Source: Flaccisagitta enflata
Taxonomy: Eukaryota > Chaetognatha > Sagittoidea > Aphragmophora
NCBI GenBank assembly: GCA_965153355.1
Contig: OZ231126.1
Coordinates: 44,392,001-44,456,000 of the forward strand
Reading direction: 5' to 3'
DNA length: 64,000 nucleotides
Part shown: piece by piece, positions 47,850-59,099 of the stretch
Numbering within the stretch: position 1 is the first letter of the stretch
Layout of the letters: the number at the start of each line of letters is the position of its first letter
Notes under the pieces: generated by a model
The model's input: only the letters and a program-made list of their open reading frames with translations
What the model was told of the DNA's origin: nothing
Database searches by the model: none
Translations under genes and position numbers: made by a program

Positions 47850-48740
47850 TGACATGCTAACAACATCCACACGATAGTTTTGAAATGAAGGCACAAACAG
47901 CTCAACCAACATCATTTGCAATCCTAATCAAAGGTGCATGCAGATCGACCAATCGCAACCACAATTCTGCAATTCTTGATACTAGCCGCGCCCTAAAATT
48001 TGAACTGAATAACCTAATCATCAATTAACCGCACCCACTACCTTGACTAGAAGAGCATACTGATCAAACAACCTCAATTCTGAACGAGCTAGCCTGCACA
48101 TTTACCATAATCCTGAGCAGAAGAGCGTACAGACCAACAACATCCTCAATTCTGAAAATCAATCGTATTAACTAACCGCAATCATGAGTAGTCCGCAATG
48201 CTGAGAAGAAAAGAATACAGACCAACCAACCGCACAAACAATCCCGAACAGAAGAGCATACAGATCCACCAGCCACACCCACAATTTTGAAGGCCAACAC
48301 CAATAAGTCGGATGCGGGACAAACATAACTTAGGATAGCTCAAATTGACTTTGAATAACTCAAAATGACTTTAAATGACTTTAAAAGAGATAAAACGATG
48401 TTTGATGAATTAAAGGACTAAATTGACCAAATTGACTTAATAAAACTTAAGATGACTAAAAATAACTTATAACTTAATAAAACTTTATTAAACTTATAAT
48501 GACTTAGAATGACTAAGAATGTCTTAAAAGGACTAAGAATGACTTAAAATGACTAAAGATGACCTAAAAGGACTTAAAGTAATAAAAAAGTAAAGTTTGA
48601 TGGACGGACGATTGGACGGACGGAAAAAAGCGGGTTGTAGAGTTGCGTGCAGGCAACTAAAAAGCCTACAGATCACTAAACTGCACCCATAATGAAGAGC
48701 GTATAGATCAACTAACCGTACCGACAATGCCTTTGTACTG
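47850..48740. repeat. Degenerate ~60-70-bp minisatellite, split by a DHE
   Basis: Recurring AGAAGAGCATACAGATCAAC, CCGCACCCACAAT and TCTGAA blocks at 47850-48330. The pattern resumes at 48664-48730 after the DHE. Confidence 0.6.
48340..48663 (+). mobile_element. DHE with (AATGACTT)n body
   Basis: AAATGACTTTAAATGAC-type repeats for about 240 bp. Then AAAAAGTAAAGTTTGATGG, a GACGG body, GCGGGTTGTAGAG, hairpin AGTTGCgtgcagGCAACT and AAAAA. This is the same architecture as 13397-13720. Confidence 0.75.
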
Positions 48741-48840
48741 GTCGCGATGACGCAAGCGATAATATCAGGCCAAAGTTGTTAATCCAACGATGAAAAAAAG
48801 AACATGGACGAAAAGGAAGATGGAGAAAAAGAGTGAAGAT

Positions 48841-49019
48841 GAAGAAGAAGAAGAAGAAGAAGAAGAAGAAGAAGAAGAAGAAGAAGAAGAAGAAGAAGAA
48901 GATAATGATGATAAATGAAAAAGAGGATCAAAGAGATAGAAGAAAGAGAAGAAGAAGTAGAAGAAGAAGAAGAAGAAGAAGAAGAAGAAGAAGAAGAAGA
49001 AGAAGAAGAAGAAGAAGAA
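48841..49019. repeat. Two (GAA)n microsatellites
   Basis: GAA runs of about 60 bp at 48841-48901 and 48956-49019 with a purine-rich spacer. Long GAA/TTC runs are known to form triplexes. Confidence 0.96.
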
Positions 49020-49313
49020 CCAAAGGAAGAGGAACCAGAGAAAAAACAATAACAAGGAAAAATAACAAGAAGTTTAACAATAACAATAAGAGCAAGAAGA
49101 AGAGAAAGAGGAATTTGAGGCAGTTGATAACGCAAAAGAAGACGTAGAAGGCGTAAAAGAAAGACACCCAGAAGAGGTCTTATGATGCAAATTCTATTTT
49201 ATTTTGTTTATACAATGAAGGGAGCCGATTAAAAACTGTAGTTTTTATGTTATGCCAACGTTTGGCTTGTAGATCTGCATGAAGTTGATTTGCGGTGTTT
49301 CTGTGTGTCAAGG

Positions 49314-49315
<2 letters not shown>

Positions 49316-49398
<83 letters not shown>
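49316..49398. repeat. (CT)n microsatellite
   Basis: About 40 CT units. Confidence 0.97.
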
Positions 49399-49400
<2 letters not shown>

Positions 49401-50174
49401 CTGTCTTTGCTGTTGACAGCTTTTTTTTCGACTGGCTGCAGAGAAAGAGAAAGAGAGAGAAGGCAAACCGTTTTTCTGCGCCGGGAAATAAAATACGCAA
49501 GCACCCTGGTGCTCAATGATGCGTCATCGCTCGAAAAAATGGTCGTACCTCAACTGGGTGATTACTGATTAGATTTACTTAGAGTTGTCCCATCAATGGG
49601 CTGCTTACATAGCAATCAGAAATTTCACCCAGACGTTGAGGACTGAGCTGTCTTTGGCTAGACTGAGCTTGACAAACTGCTGAGCAGTCAGAAAACGCGA
49701 TGGCTTCCTTTCCTTTTTTCTCTGGATAAAGATTTGATTACGCAGCTCAGTAGCTGAAAAGAGGATGGAAGATTATATTCTACCAAGGGCACAGATTAGG
49801 CACCTGTCCATTAGAATGGAGCAAAAATAGTTGATGACGCCGTAGTGAAGAAATAGAAAATTGAGCAATCTGTGAGTTACCGAACATTAATTTTAACCAC
49901 GAGGTTTTTTTTTGTTAACTCAGCAAAGTTTGAAACGGGCTCCGACTGAGTCATGATGTCGAATTTAGTAACTCCAAGAGTGCAAGGTCTTGAAGGTTGC
50001 AAGATGCGGCCAGGGAAACTTGAGCATGGCGATGAGGAAAACAATTTTAAATTGGTCAAGATTTTTTGTTTTTATGTTCTTTTAATTTATTTCTTGTCAA
50101 GGTTTATTGTTTTACAAGTTTTGTACTATATGTATACAAAGTCAATTAAGTTTTGAAATACTATGGTTAATCAG

Positions 50175-50234
<60 letters not shown>

Positions 50235-50600
50235 GATTAACAATAGCTAAAAAAATACCAACAGACAGACTTTTTACTTGATGAGAAGCGATGACGATCA
50301 TTCTGGTCCTCTGCACGCAAATCTATAGCCCATCTAGCTCACTTGGCCGAGAAAAAAAACTTTCTTTTCCACTATTTTGGATCGATTTTGCTGTTACTAC
50401 CCAACCGCACGCGATTGAACTTTACTTACCAACGGATGGTCCTAAATATTTACTGGTTATTGTTAAAACATTGAGTTCTTTTTTTTATTTCGTGCTCTGA
50501 GGAGCGAAATAAGACGAAGGGAATCGGCCGACTATATTCAGCTTAATATACTTAGGAAGTTAGAACTTAGCAGTTAAAAGTAATGATTCATGTCACCTGT
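49399..50600. other. Unassigned sequence
   Basis: Unique sequence apart from a CA run. Open frames shorter than 100 codons without support. Confidence 0.4.
50178..50234. repeat. (CA)n microsatellite
   Basis: 28 CA units. Confidence 0.97.
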
Positions 50601-50621
50601 TCCATGTTATACAGCTTCAGT

Positions 50622-50652
50622 TAAAGGTAGCCGTGTATCCGGCCTTATTTTG
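50622..50652 (-). mobile_element. DHE 5'-end fragment
   Basis: Only GGTAGCCGTGTATCCGGCC and TTATTTT remain of a reverse-oriented copy. Confidence 0.5.
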
Positions 50653-51001
50653 AAAAATTCGACCATGATGCACTTCACGATCTTGTACGGTCTAATTAGA
50701 AATGCATCACTTTCCAATTTGCAACAACTTTCCCATATTATGTTCTGTAAGAATATCGCTCGTTTAGCCATTGCTAGGAAGCGTAACTATGTGTGAGAAC
50801 CCTGTGATGCTCTCTAGCAACGGCTAAACGAGCGATATTCATACAGAACATACTGTCAGAAAGTTCTAGAAAATTTGATTTTGAGCATGGTTCCCTAAAA
50901 GAATTTGTCCAGGTATTGATGATTTAGCAGAAATACAAAGAAACATGATTCCACGGCAACCAACATCCATCGTCACTAATGCATCCTTTTATTAGTTTAT
51001 A

Positions 51002-51728
51002 CAGGGTGTTTCACATAAAAAAAATAAAATAAAACGATGTCATTCTGCTTTTGAAATTGAGATAACGATTTTGAAAAAAAATTTCATAGAGCTCATAAGC
51101 TCCAATTTTTAGTCACGTGCACGCGACTCTACAACCCGCTTTGTCCGTCGGTCGGTCGGTCGGTCGGTTGGTCACCTTTTACTTTTTCTTATGATTTTAT
51201 TTCTTTGACCTCACTGCTCCTGCTCAAATAGTCTGGTGACCAAAAATATGGCCCCTGCCCACTCGCATGCGACTTTGGTAGCCGTGTATCCGGCCTTGTT
51301 TTTCTAAAAAAATCATTGGTCTATGTTATAAAGTTGGGCCACAACATTGATTTGAAGTAAAATGAATATTTTCAGTCCACTTTTTTTTTATTTTTATCTT
51401 GAATGTTTTGTTTTAATTGTTCTCATTTCTAAATGACTTGAGCTGCAGATCCCAGATTTCTCATATTAAAGATATTAAATTCTCTTTCATTTGAGTCCAA
51501 TCTGGTACCTGTTGCTCATCTGTCGCTCAAACCATTTGGACGTAAGAGCAATTTATGAATTTAAAGAAAAACTTCTACTTCAATTTTACATTGTGGCTAA
51601 ACCAATGAAATTTTTACATGAAAAATATGAAAAAAAAAATTTATCAATCTTTTTTTAAAACTGTATTCTCATTCTCTGAAGCAGAATATCATGGTTTTCT
51701 TATATTTCGTTTGATGTGAAACACTCTG
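51002..51728. mobile_element. Tc1/mariner-like non-autonomous element
   Basis: TIRs CAGGGTGTTTCACAT and ATGTGAAACACTCTG, flanked by TA on both sides. It contains a DHE (51106-51300) and no transposase frame. The same host sequence without the insertion is seen at about 35570-35600 (TTAGTCTATAATCCAAATAT), supporting a TA-target insertion. Confidence 0.72.
51106..51300 (-). mobile_element. DHE, full-length, nested in a TA element
   Basis: TTTTTAGTCACGtgcaCGCGACT (one mismatch), GGTC body, GACCAAAAATATGGCCCCTG and GCCGTGTATCCGGCCTTGTT. It lies inside the TIR element at 51002-51728. Confidence 0.85.
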
Positions 51729-51984
51729 TACTTCAAATATTAGTCTCTTAGGTTTTTTTTTGTCTTCCTAATATGAGTTCCATGTAATTCCAATTCCAGA
51801 CGACATCTACTGTACGCCAACAGATATTTTTTTGACCATTACAGGAATGAATTGCTTCTGCTTAAAAATGATTTTTATTGATATCTCTGAAGTTGATCTC
51901 TCAGTCTCTGGACTCTAAACAGAGCAAGGCCAACACATACAATTCGCGTGCGGGACATAAATAGTTTTATTGACCTGACTCCAC

Positions 51985-52405
51985 TAGATTTAATTAAAGC
52001 CTTTACCCACCAGTCACAGTTCAAGCCGTTAATCCCTTTCAGTTTCAATTCAAGCCTTGAGACCCACCAGGCTTAATTCAAGCCTTAGAACCCATCAGTT
52101 TCAATTCAAGCCTCTAAATGGTACCAGTTTCATTTAGGTCTTTAAACCCATCACTTTCAAACCTTGAAATCCTGCCGTTTCAATTTAAGCCTTGAAGCCC
52201 ATCACATTCAATTAAAGCTTTGAAACTCACCAGTTTCAATACAAGCTTTGAAACCCACCAGTTTCATTTCAAGCCTAAAACCCACAAGTTTCAATTTCAG
52301 CCTTGAAACTCACCAGTTTCAATTCCAGCCTTGAAACTTACCAGTTTCAATTCAAACCATGAAACCTACCACTTTCAATTCAGGCTTTGAAACCCACCAG
52401 TTTCA
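51985..52405. repeat. ~27-bp minisatellite, ~15 copies
   Basis: Unit ACCAGTTTCAATTCAAGCCT + TGAAACCC, degenerate. It runs directly into the (AATGACTT)n array. Confidence 0.88.
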
Positions 52406-52900
52406 TAATAGGAAATGACGAAATGATTTGAAGTGACTTAAAATGACTTAAAAGTACTTAAAATGACTAAAAATAACTTGAAATGACTTACATTGACAAA
52501 ATATGACAAAATTTCAAAAAATTTCAAAAAATGTTAATATGACTGATAATGACTTAAAATGACCCATGATGACTCAAGATGACTTAAACTGACTTAAAAT
52601 GACGTAAGATGACTTATTAAGACAAAAAAGGACAACAAAAGACAAAAATGACAAAAATGACAAAAATGACAAAAATGACAAAAAGGTTACCGACCCTGAA
52701 GAAGAGCGTCATTGCCCGAAATATAGAATATAGAATATTAATGTAAAAAAAAAGAGAAATATGACCGAAATGACTGAAAATGATTGAAAATGACTTGAAA
52801 TTACTAAAAATAACTTAAAACGACTTACACTGATGTAAAATGACATGAAATGACAAAAAAAAACAAAAAAAAAAACACAAAAACAAAAAAACGCGACTAT
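52405..52900 (+). repeat. (AATGACTT)n array, probably a DHE body
   Basis: Long degenerate array of TGACTTAAAA and TGACAAAAA units. It is broken at 52688-52745 by a unique ACCGACCCTGAAGAAGAGCG segment and ends at AAAAAAACGCGACTATAG. The GCGACT remnant suggests the same DHE subfamily as 13397 and 48340, with its tail lost. Confidence 0.6.
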
Positions 52901-53001
52901 AGATATGTTTGTCATTCATCGATTGTTTTGTTTGTAACTCGTATTCAGGGATTGGTGGTGATTTGCGCCTGTAAGAGTAGCGAGTTTTTAGTCGCGTGCA
53001 A

Positions 53002-53626
53002 CGCACAGTCACCCAGAGCTTGACGCCAGTTGACCTGAAATGATTGTCACCACCGTCAGTGGTTTCATGACCCTGATGGTGCATAGATTACATTTCTAAA
53101 AAAATGAAATCTATTTTGGGGCGCTTTTTAAGATATCTAAAAAAATAGTACTATTTTGCTATATTTTTTACCATAATTTTTTATGATGAATTTTTTTGAT
53201 AATTCTGACTGCAGATTTCATTTCAGATGATAGCTTCCGGTTCGTTTGATATGTCACACTATATACTTTTGCAAAAGAAATAAAAAGTTAAATTTTGTTA
53301 TTTAACATTGTTTTATATAGTAATGTGACCAAAAAATAAGCTTTTATTTCTTTTGCAAAAGTATATAGTGTGACATATCAAACAAACCGGAAACTATCAT
53401 CTGAAATCGAATCTGCAGTCAAAATTATCAAAAAAATTTATCACTAAGAGTTATAGTAAAAAATATAGTAAAATAATACTATTTTTTTTAATATCTTAAA
53501 AAGCGCCCCAAAACAGATTTCATTTTTTCTAGAAATGTAATCTATGCACCATCAGGGTCATGAAACCACTGAAGTTGGTGACGATCATTTCAGGTCAACT
53601 GGCGTCAAGCTCTGGGCGGCTGTGTA
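53002..53626. mobile_element. Fold-back element FB-e
   Basis: Arms of about 300 bp. Ends GTCACCCAGAGCTTGACGCC / GGCGTCAAGCTCTGGGCGGC. Then AATGATTGTCACCACCGTCA, GGGTCATGAAACCACTGA, AAAGCGCCCC and TTTGATATGTCACACTATAT mirrored across a short A/T-rich loop near 53300. Inserted in the 3' hairpin of a DHE. Confidence 0.88.
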
Positions 53627-53789
53627 CGCGACTCTTCACCCTGCTTTGTTCGTCGGTCGGTTGGTTGGTCACACTTTACTTTTTATATGTTTTTTATTCT
53701 TTAACCGAACTGCTCCTGCTCAAATGCTCTGGTGACCTCAAATATGGCCCCTACCCACTCGCACGCGACTGGGGTAACCGGCCTTGTTG
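53627..53789 (-). mobile_element. DHE, 3' hairpin split by a fold-back insertion
   Basis: TACGCGACTCTTCACCCTGC, GGTC body, CTCCTGCTCAAATGCTCTGG and a shortened GTAACCGGCCTTGTT end. The missing TTTTTAGTCGCGTGC half lies at 52985-53000, on the far side of the fold-back element. Confidence 0.75.
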
Positions 53790-54109
53790 TTAGAATACAT
53801 TTCACTTTCAGTCCTATGCAGTAAAACGAAAAGTTCAATGTCCACCCTCATCTCGGACAATACTGACCATCTGTCCGTCTGGCGTGAGTCTGTAACATTA
53901 GGGAAATATTGCCACTTTTCATGTCTATATGTTCATTTGAGTATGTGATTTGGTAATTATGCAAATCACTTATGTAAAATGAAGTTTAGTATGTAAATGT
54001 GAAATGGAGCATGCCATTTTTGCCCTGTTGGGTGTTTATTAGTCATCTTTTTTATTATCCATCTGTCCACCATTCTTTCTATCAGCCCTTCCATTGGTTT
54101 CTTAGTTCA

Positions 54110-54245
54110 TCTGTCTGTCCGTCTGCCTGTCCTTCCGTCCATCCATCCATCCAATTCCTCTGTCCATCTGTATTTCCATCCACCCATACATTCGTCTATC
54201 TGTCTGTTCATATGTCCGTCTGTCCGTCCCTCTGTGCGTTCGTCC
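54110..54245. repeat. (CTGT/CCAT)n tetranucleotide-rich region
   Basis: CATCTGTCTGTCCGTCTG and CCATCCATCCATCC runs, resembling expanded DHE bodies in reverse but without the DHE ends. Confidence 0.7.
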
Positions 54246-54325
54246 ACTTAGATGTAGCTATTTTCTTTAAGGATTTTAAGGGATTTTTTGAAGAAAGGGA
54301 GAAAGAAGGGAAAATAAAGGGAGAA

Positions 54326-54504
54326 CAAGACCGGAAACACGGCTACCCTAGTCGCGTGCGGGTGGGCAGGAGCAGTGCTGGAGAAGGTCACTAGGGCATC
54401 TGGGCAAGAGCTGTATGCTCAAAAAGCTCAAAAACGCCGAAAAAGTATAAAGGGCACCAACCGACCGACATAGCGGGATGTACAGTCGCGTAGCACGCGA
54501 CTAA
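54326..54504 (+). mobile_element. DHE, 'GAGCTGTATGCTCAAAAAG' subfamily
   Basis: AACAAG + ACCGGAAACACGG (weakened 5' hairpin), GTGCGGGTGGGCAGGAGC, and AAAAAGCTCAAAAACGCC. The 3' hairpin AGTCGCGtagcaCGCGACT is followed by AAA. Confidence 0.78.
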
Positions 54505-54724
54505 AGAAAGAGACAGAAAGTGTTTGATCTTTCGAAGGAGGCGTTTTTGTTGAAAAGTTTTGTTCCTCTGATAAAAATTCCTGGGAATTTATTTTGTAAT
54601 GTCTGGGAATTCCAAGAAATCATCTTAGTTATTTCTGGGAATACCCAGTAATCTATTAAAATTTCTAAAATGTTAGCATTTAACCCTGTCAACGCGACAT
54701 CAAACTAACATAAAGCTCAAGACC

Positions 54725-54848
54725 AAATACATGGCAACCTTGGCCTTGGTCGAGCGAAAACCGCCTTTAATTGACTTTGTGACCGATCAACCTACAGACA
54801 GACTGACAGGAAAGTGGCTTAAACAGTTGCTTAGCGGGCAACAAAAGG
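54725..54848 (+). mobile_element. DHE, decayed
   Basis: ACATGGCAACCTTGGCC, CTTTAATTGACTTTGTGACC, GACAGGAAAGTGGCTT and AGTTGCttagcggGCAACA. It resembles 19490-19748. Confidence 0.5.
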
Positions 54849-55233
54849 GAAACGACAACATGATTACCATCTTGGCCATAAATATACGGACAGCGGGTGT
54901 ATAACCTGATTTATCGACAAGAAGTGAACAACCAACTTATCAAAACGCATCTAATATTTAGAATGGGTACCTTGGTCATCCACCGCCGTCTGCTAATGCT
55001 ATGGCAGCAACTTGTAGAGAGACAGGAGGTACTATGAAGTGATGTTGACAAAACCTTTTACGCGATTTGTTTTAGTATTGCTTTTGATGTTGTTTTCTTG
55101 TGTAAAGGCAGGTTTTCTGTTTGACTACAGGGTCATCCACCTAAGTTGTCACATTCTGTTAAGCTTTTACTCAAAGATGCAAAGAGTTATGGATTTGAAA
55201 TTAAAAGGTTTAAAAGCGCATAGATTGACATTG

Positions 55234-55455
55234 TTAGTTGCGAACATGCAACACTATGAGAGGCTTGGTCCATCCATCCATCCATCCATCCATCCGTCTG
55301 TTGGTCCATCTGTCCGTTGATCTGTCCGTAATGTACAAGTTGAAAAGTGAAAAATGAGGGTTTTAGATGCTCTTTTGGGAATGTGTGTTGGTAGGAGGGG
55401 GGCATGGGGTGTGGATGAGGGTGGGATGCCCCTGCCCAACTGTCCACAATGATAA
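55234..55455 (-). mobile_element. DHE, GTGAC-type interior, nested
   Basis: TTAGTTGCgaacatGCAACA, (CATC)n body, TTTTAGATGCTCTTTTGGG, GGGTGGGATGCCCCTGCCC. The 5' hairpin is missing. It lies inside the left arm of the fold-back at 55125-57388. Confidence 0.7.
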
Positions 55456-55657
55456 CGGGTGGTCTTTAAAAAGGTAGCTTTTAATTTTTTTAATATTACT
55501 TTGAAAATTTCTCCTAAGTGAAAATTTTTTTCTAGCTACCTAGATATGATCGTGGTCTACATGTTTCATTATGAACATTTTTTATGAGGATCAATATTTT
55601 TCATTCTATCTTTAAAAAACTAAATTGAATTAGGGACCTCTCAAAGAATTTTGTTAA

Positions 55658-55728
55658 AATTTGACTAAAAATCAAAGAAATTTGACTAAATTTGACTAAA
55701 TTTGACTAAATTTGACTAAAAATAAAAA
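55658..55728. repeat. (TTTGACTAAA)n short tandem repeat
   Basis: About five or six units of AATTTGACTA, partly interrupted by AATCAAAGAA. Confidence 0.85.
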
Positions 55729-56321
55729 AAATTTACTTTTGATTGAGGATAGTTGAATAGAAGTGGGTTCTAGGAAACTGTAAAAAACAAAAATTTTTAA
55801 GTAAAAAACCAAATGCACATTCAAAATACTAATAATAACTAATTTTCATTTTTAATTATAAACAGGCAATAATGCTCAGAAAAAATTATTTTTCTTTATC
55901 ATAGATAATTTGAATTTGTATATTTTAGTCATATATACAAATTCAGAGATTCATCATTTCAAATATTGAACAATAAAAAATCAAATATTGAACAATAAAA
56001 AACAGTTTTTCATTTATTCAGATACAGAGCTACCTTTTTTATGTCCACCTGGTATTGTGACCCCGCTTCATTTGTTTGTATCACAATTCATACAATGTAG
56101 GTCAAGCAGTTTGAATTTTATGAAGATTGGAGGTAATATCCCACAAAGCACAGAAAGTACAGAAATCTTGCATTTATTCAATTTCATTATTTCTAATCTA
56201 TTTTAATCAGAGATGATGGATTCGTCACAAACAATATGAAAATTTGTTGACACTTAAAGCTACATCAAATCACCTGTTATCCAAGGCCAATTTTGCAGTG
56301 GTAGTCCATATTGATTAAAAA

Positions 56322-56526
56322 AACAAGGCCGGATACATGGCTACCCCAGTCGCGTGCGGGTGGGCAGGGGCTGTATTTGAGGGTACTTGATCATTTGGGC
56401 AAGAGCAGTGAGGCCAAATACTGCAAAAAACCCAAAAGTAAAGTGTGACACACGGACCGACGGACCAACGGACCGACAGACGGACCGACAAAGCGGGGTG
56501 TAGAGTCGCATAGCACGCGACTAATA
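56322..56526 (+). mobile_element. DHE, 'GGGCTGTATTTGAG' subfamily, nested
   Basis: GGCCG hairpin, GTGCGGGTGGGCAGGGGC, CAAGAGCAGTGAGGCCAAA, AAAAGTAAAGTGTGACAC and GACC body. The 3' hairpin AGTCGC...GCGACT is followed by AATAA. Also nested in the 55125-57388 fold-back. Confidence 0.82.
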
Positions 56527-57508
56527 AGCAAGTGCTATTGCATCATTTTTGGATTTTAATTGAAAATCTGCTAAAAGGGGAAATGTCAGCTTTTGTGTCA
56601 CATCTTCATAAAAAAACAAACTACAGGGCCCACACACTGCTTTCTGATAGAGGATTTGAGACAAGAATGATATCACTCCGGCTTTTTCTGCATTTTTGTG
56701 TAGATCATAGGCATACAAAACAAGAACTATCCAGTGGAAAATCATCCCAAGAGCGCATTTTGAAAAAAAAATCAAAAATTCATAATTTTTAGCTTCATCA
56801 TACATAAATAACTTTGCAGGTTGGTCTGACTGATTTTTTGAGAGCATATTGTCAATCCTGATCTAATTTCCTTTCATTTGACAGGTCGCACTATATGGTT
56901 TTAAAAAGAAATAACATTTTCATTTTTAAGCCACCCTTACAAAAATTGCAGCGGTGGCCTAAAATATGAAAATTTGATTTTTCATCAAAACCATATAGTG
57001 CGACCTATCAAATGAATGGGAATTTTACCAGGATTAACAATATGCTGTTATAAAAGAGTCAGACCAAATTAAAAAATTATTTGTGAAAAATGAAACTAAA
57101 AATTATAAATTTTTAACTTTTTTCAAAATGCGCTCTAGGGATGAATTTCCACTGGATAGTTCTTGATTTGTTTGCCTATGACCTACACAAAAATGCAGAA
57201 AAACCCGGAGTGATATCATTCTTGTCACAAATCTTCTGTTAGAAAGCAGTGCACATTGATAAAATTTTGATCATAAAAATGTCAATATATGCTCTCTAAG
57301 ACTTAATCAATTTTAAATCCATAGCTTTTTGCATCTCTGAAAAAAAGCTTAACATAATCCAACAACTAAGGTGGATGACCCAGTACACAAATTCTCAACT
57401 GGATTGCGATCCAGGTTAGTCCAGGCCAACTCAAAGAGCTGAACTCATCTTAATGCCAATTCTCTGTAAATTTTGTGCAGGGCCTCAGTGTACCATCTCC
57501 CATAAACA

Positions 57509-58077
57509 ATAGTCGCAAAAGCGTTAGATGGTCAGCGGTACCCGTTGCCCCTATGTGAGTTTATGTGGGTGTGAGGTGGTTAGAGGGGCAGCAGCCCCAA
57601 AGGGGATGATGACCTATGCTGTTTTTATTTGAGCCTCAAGGCTGGAATTAGGGTCTCGAGGCTAGGATTTGAGCTTTGAGGCTGGGATTTGAGCCTTGAG
57701 GCTGGGGATTGAGCCTCGAGGCTGGAATTTGATCCTCGAGGCTGGGATCAATCTGAGGCTGGGATTGATCTCGGGCTGGATCTGATCCTCGGGCTGGGAT
57801 TTGAGCCTCGGGAGGCTGGGATTTGAGCCTCGAGGCTGGGTTTGAGCCTCGAGGCTGGGATTTGAGCCTCGAGGCTGGGTCTCAAGGCTGGGTGAGCCTA
57901 CAGGCTGGGATTTTGAGCCTCCAGGCTGGGATTTGAGCCTCCCAGCTGGGATTTGGGTCTTGAGGCTGAGATATGGGCCTGGGGGGGTCTGAAAGAAGAG
58001 GAAGAAGGAGGAGGAGGAGAAATTTCTCCTGTGTGAAAGAAAGCATAGGTCTCGGCCCCTTCGGACACTGCTAAAAG
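57509..58077 (+). mobile_element. PBE with one-direction array
   Basis: ATAGTCGCAAAAGCGTTAGA, GGTCAGCGGTACCCGTTGCC and CAGCCCCAAAGGGGATG. About 18 units of GAGGCTGGGATTTGAGCCTC. Then GAAAGCATAGGTC and a decayed CCCCTTCGGACACTGCTAAA end. Confidence 0.8.
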
Positions 58078-58081
58078 GCCT

Positions 58082-58192
58082 GACACAGCTGCCTAGTCAG
58101 CATTTGGGTGACAGGAGCAGTGCTGTAAAGGATCACTAGAGAATTTGGGCGGGAGCAGTAGGCTCAAAAAGCTCAAAGACACCAAAAAAGTA
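58082..58192 (+). mobile_element. DHE fragment between two PBEs
   Basis: GACAGGAGCAGTGCTGTAAA, GATCACTAGAGAATTTGGGC and CAAAAAGCTCAAAGAC match the interior of the 54326 copy. The GACC body and 3' end are absent, and the next PBE starts there. Confidence 0.55.
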
Positions 58193-58595
58193 ATAGTCGC
58201 AAAAGCGTTAGATGGTCAGCGGTACCTGTGCCCTGCCTAAGGAGGTTGTGCTTGAGAGTTGAAGGGAAGCAGGAGCGACTCGAAGGGAGTCGATGACCTA
58301 TACTATGCTTTCACACATAAGGCCTTCTCATTCCTTGCTCTCTCACACGTCCTCCCCCCTCAAATTCCAGCCTCAAGGCCCAAATCCCAGCCTTGAGTCC
58401 CAAATCCCAGCCTCAAGACCCAAATCCAAGCCTCGAGGTCTAAATCCCAGCCTTGAGGCCCAAATCCTAGCCTCGAGGCCCAAATCCTAGCCTCATGGCC
58501 AAAATCCTAGCCTCAAGGCCCAAATCCTAGCCTCAAGGCCCAGATCCCAGCCTGGAGGCCCAAATCTCAGCCTTGAGGCTCTCTGAGCTCAGAAA
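58193..58595 (+). mobile_element. PBE, 3'-truncated
   Basis: ATAGTCGCAAAAGCGTTAGA start, GGTCAGCGGTACCTGTGCCC. Array of CCTCAAGGCCCAAATCCTAG, opposite in direction to the preceding PBE. The closing arm and AAAAA are missing. Confidence 0.78.
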
Positions 58596-59099
58596 ACATA
58601 AATATACTCCTTTGTTGATTCTGCTTTAAATCATAGCAATAAAAAAAAATTGTCATAACGCATTCAGCTTGGTGCCAAATGAAGGAAAATTGTCAAATTC
58701 ACTTACCCTATCAATTTTATTGAAAGCCTAACCTGGTCAATCGAGATGCACAACTTCCCTATAAGAAAATAATAACCATGTTTCTCGGGAATATGTCAAA
58801 AAGTCGAGGACAGACTTTTTTTCCAACTAATTAGGAAAAAATTGAAAAACATTCTCGATTTTTTGAGTCATGGTAAGATTAATGTGTCCTTTTGCTTGAG
58901 ACAATTTGAGAAGATTGGGGCAGGAGCAAGCTCGCCCGGGAATGAGGGTTGAAATTAGTTCAGGGTGAAAAAAGGCACTTTTACCTTCTGGGAAAAAAAT
59001 CAGGGCACTGTCGGACCAATACTTTAGTGCATGTTTTTTAATCTTTTTTTATTTTTATTTTTCAGCATTTTCAAATCTTTATTTTCTTGATCTCAATTT
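58596..59099. other. Unassigned, A/T-rich
   Basis: No gene. Its right part parallels the sequence flanking the 25-kb microsatellite complex. Confidence 0.4.

Larger units (their letters stand above)
50660..51840. mobile_element. Interrupted relative of FB-d
   Basis: The central hairpin 50726-50865 (TTCTGTAAGAATATCGCTCG with its mirror CGAGCGATATTCATACAGAA) matches the centre of FB-d. TCCTTTTATTAGTTTATA then matches FB-d up to the mariner-like insertion. Outer limits are approximate. Confidence 0.55.
55125..57388. mobile_element. Fold-back element FB-f, 2.3 kb with insertions
   Basis: Outer arms CTACAGGGTCATCCACCTAA / TTAGTTGTTGGATT complement and inner arms 56530-56940 / 56950-57290 are mirrored (ACAAGAATGATATCACTCCG, ACTATCCAGTGGAAA). 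The left arm is split by about 1.3 kb that includes two DHEs and the tandem TTTGACTAAA run. The core ATTTGACAGGTCGCACTATA is shared with FB-d and FB-e. Confidence 0.75.

Noticed and set aside
52688-52725. Possible Penelope/LINE 3' relic (CTGAAGAAGAGCG... CCCGAAATA)
   Set aside because: Only about 35 bp resembles such ends and no reverse-transcriptase coding sequence is nearby.
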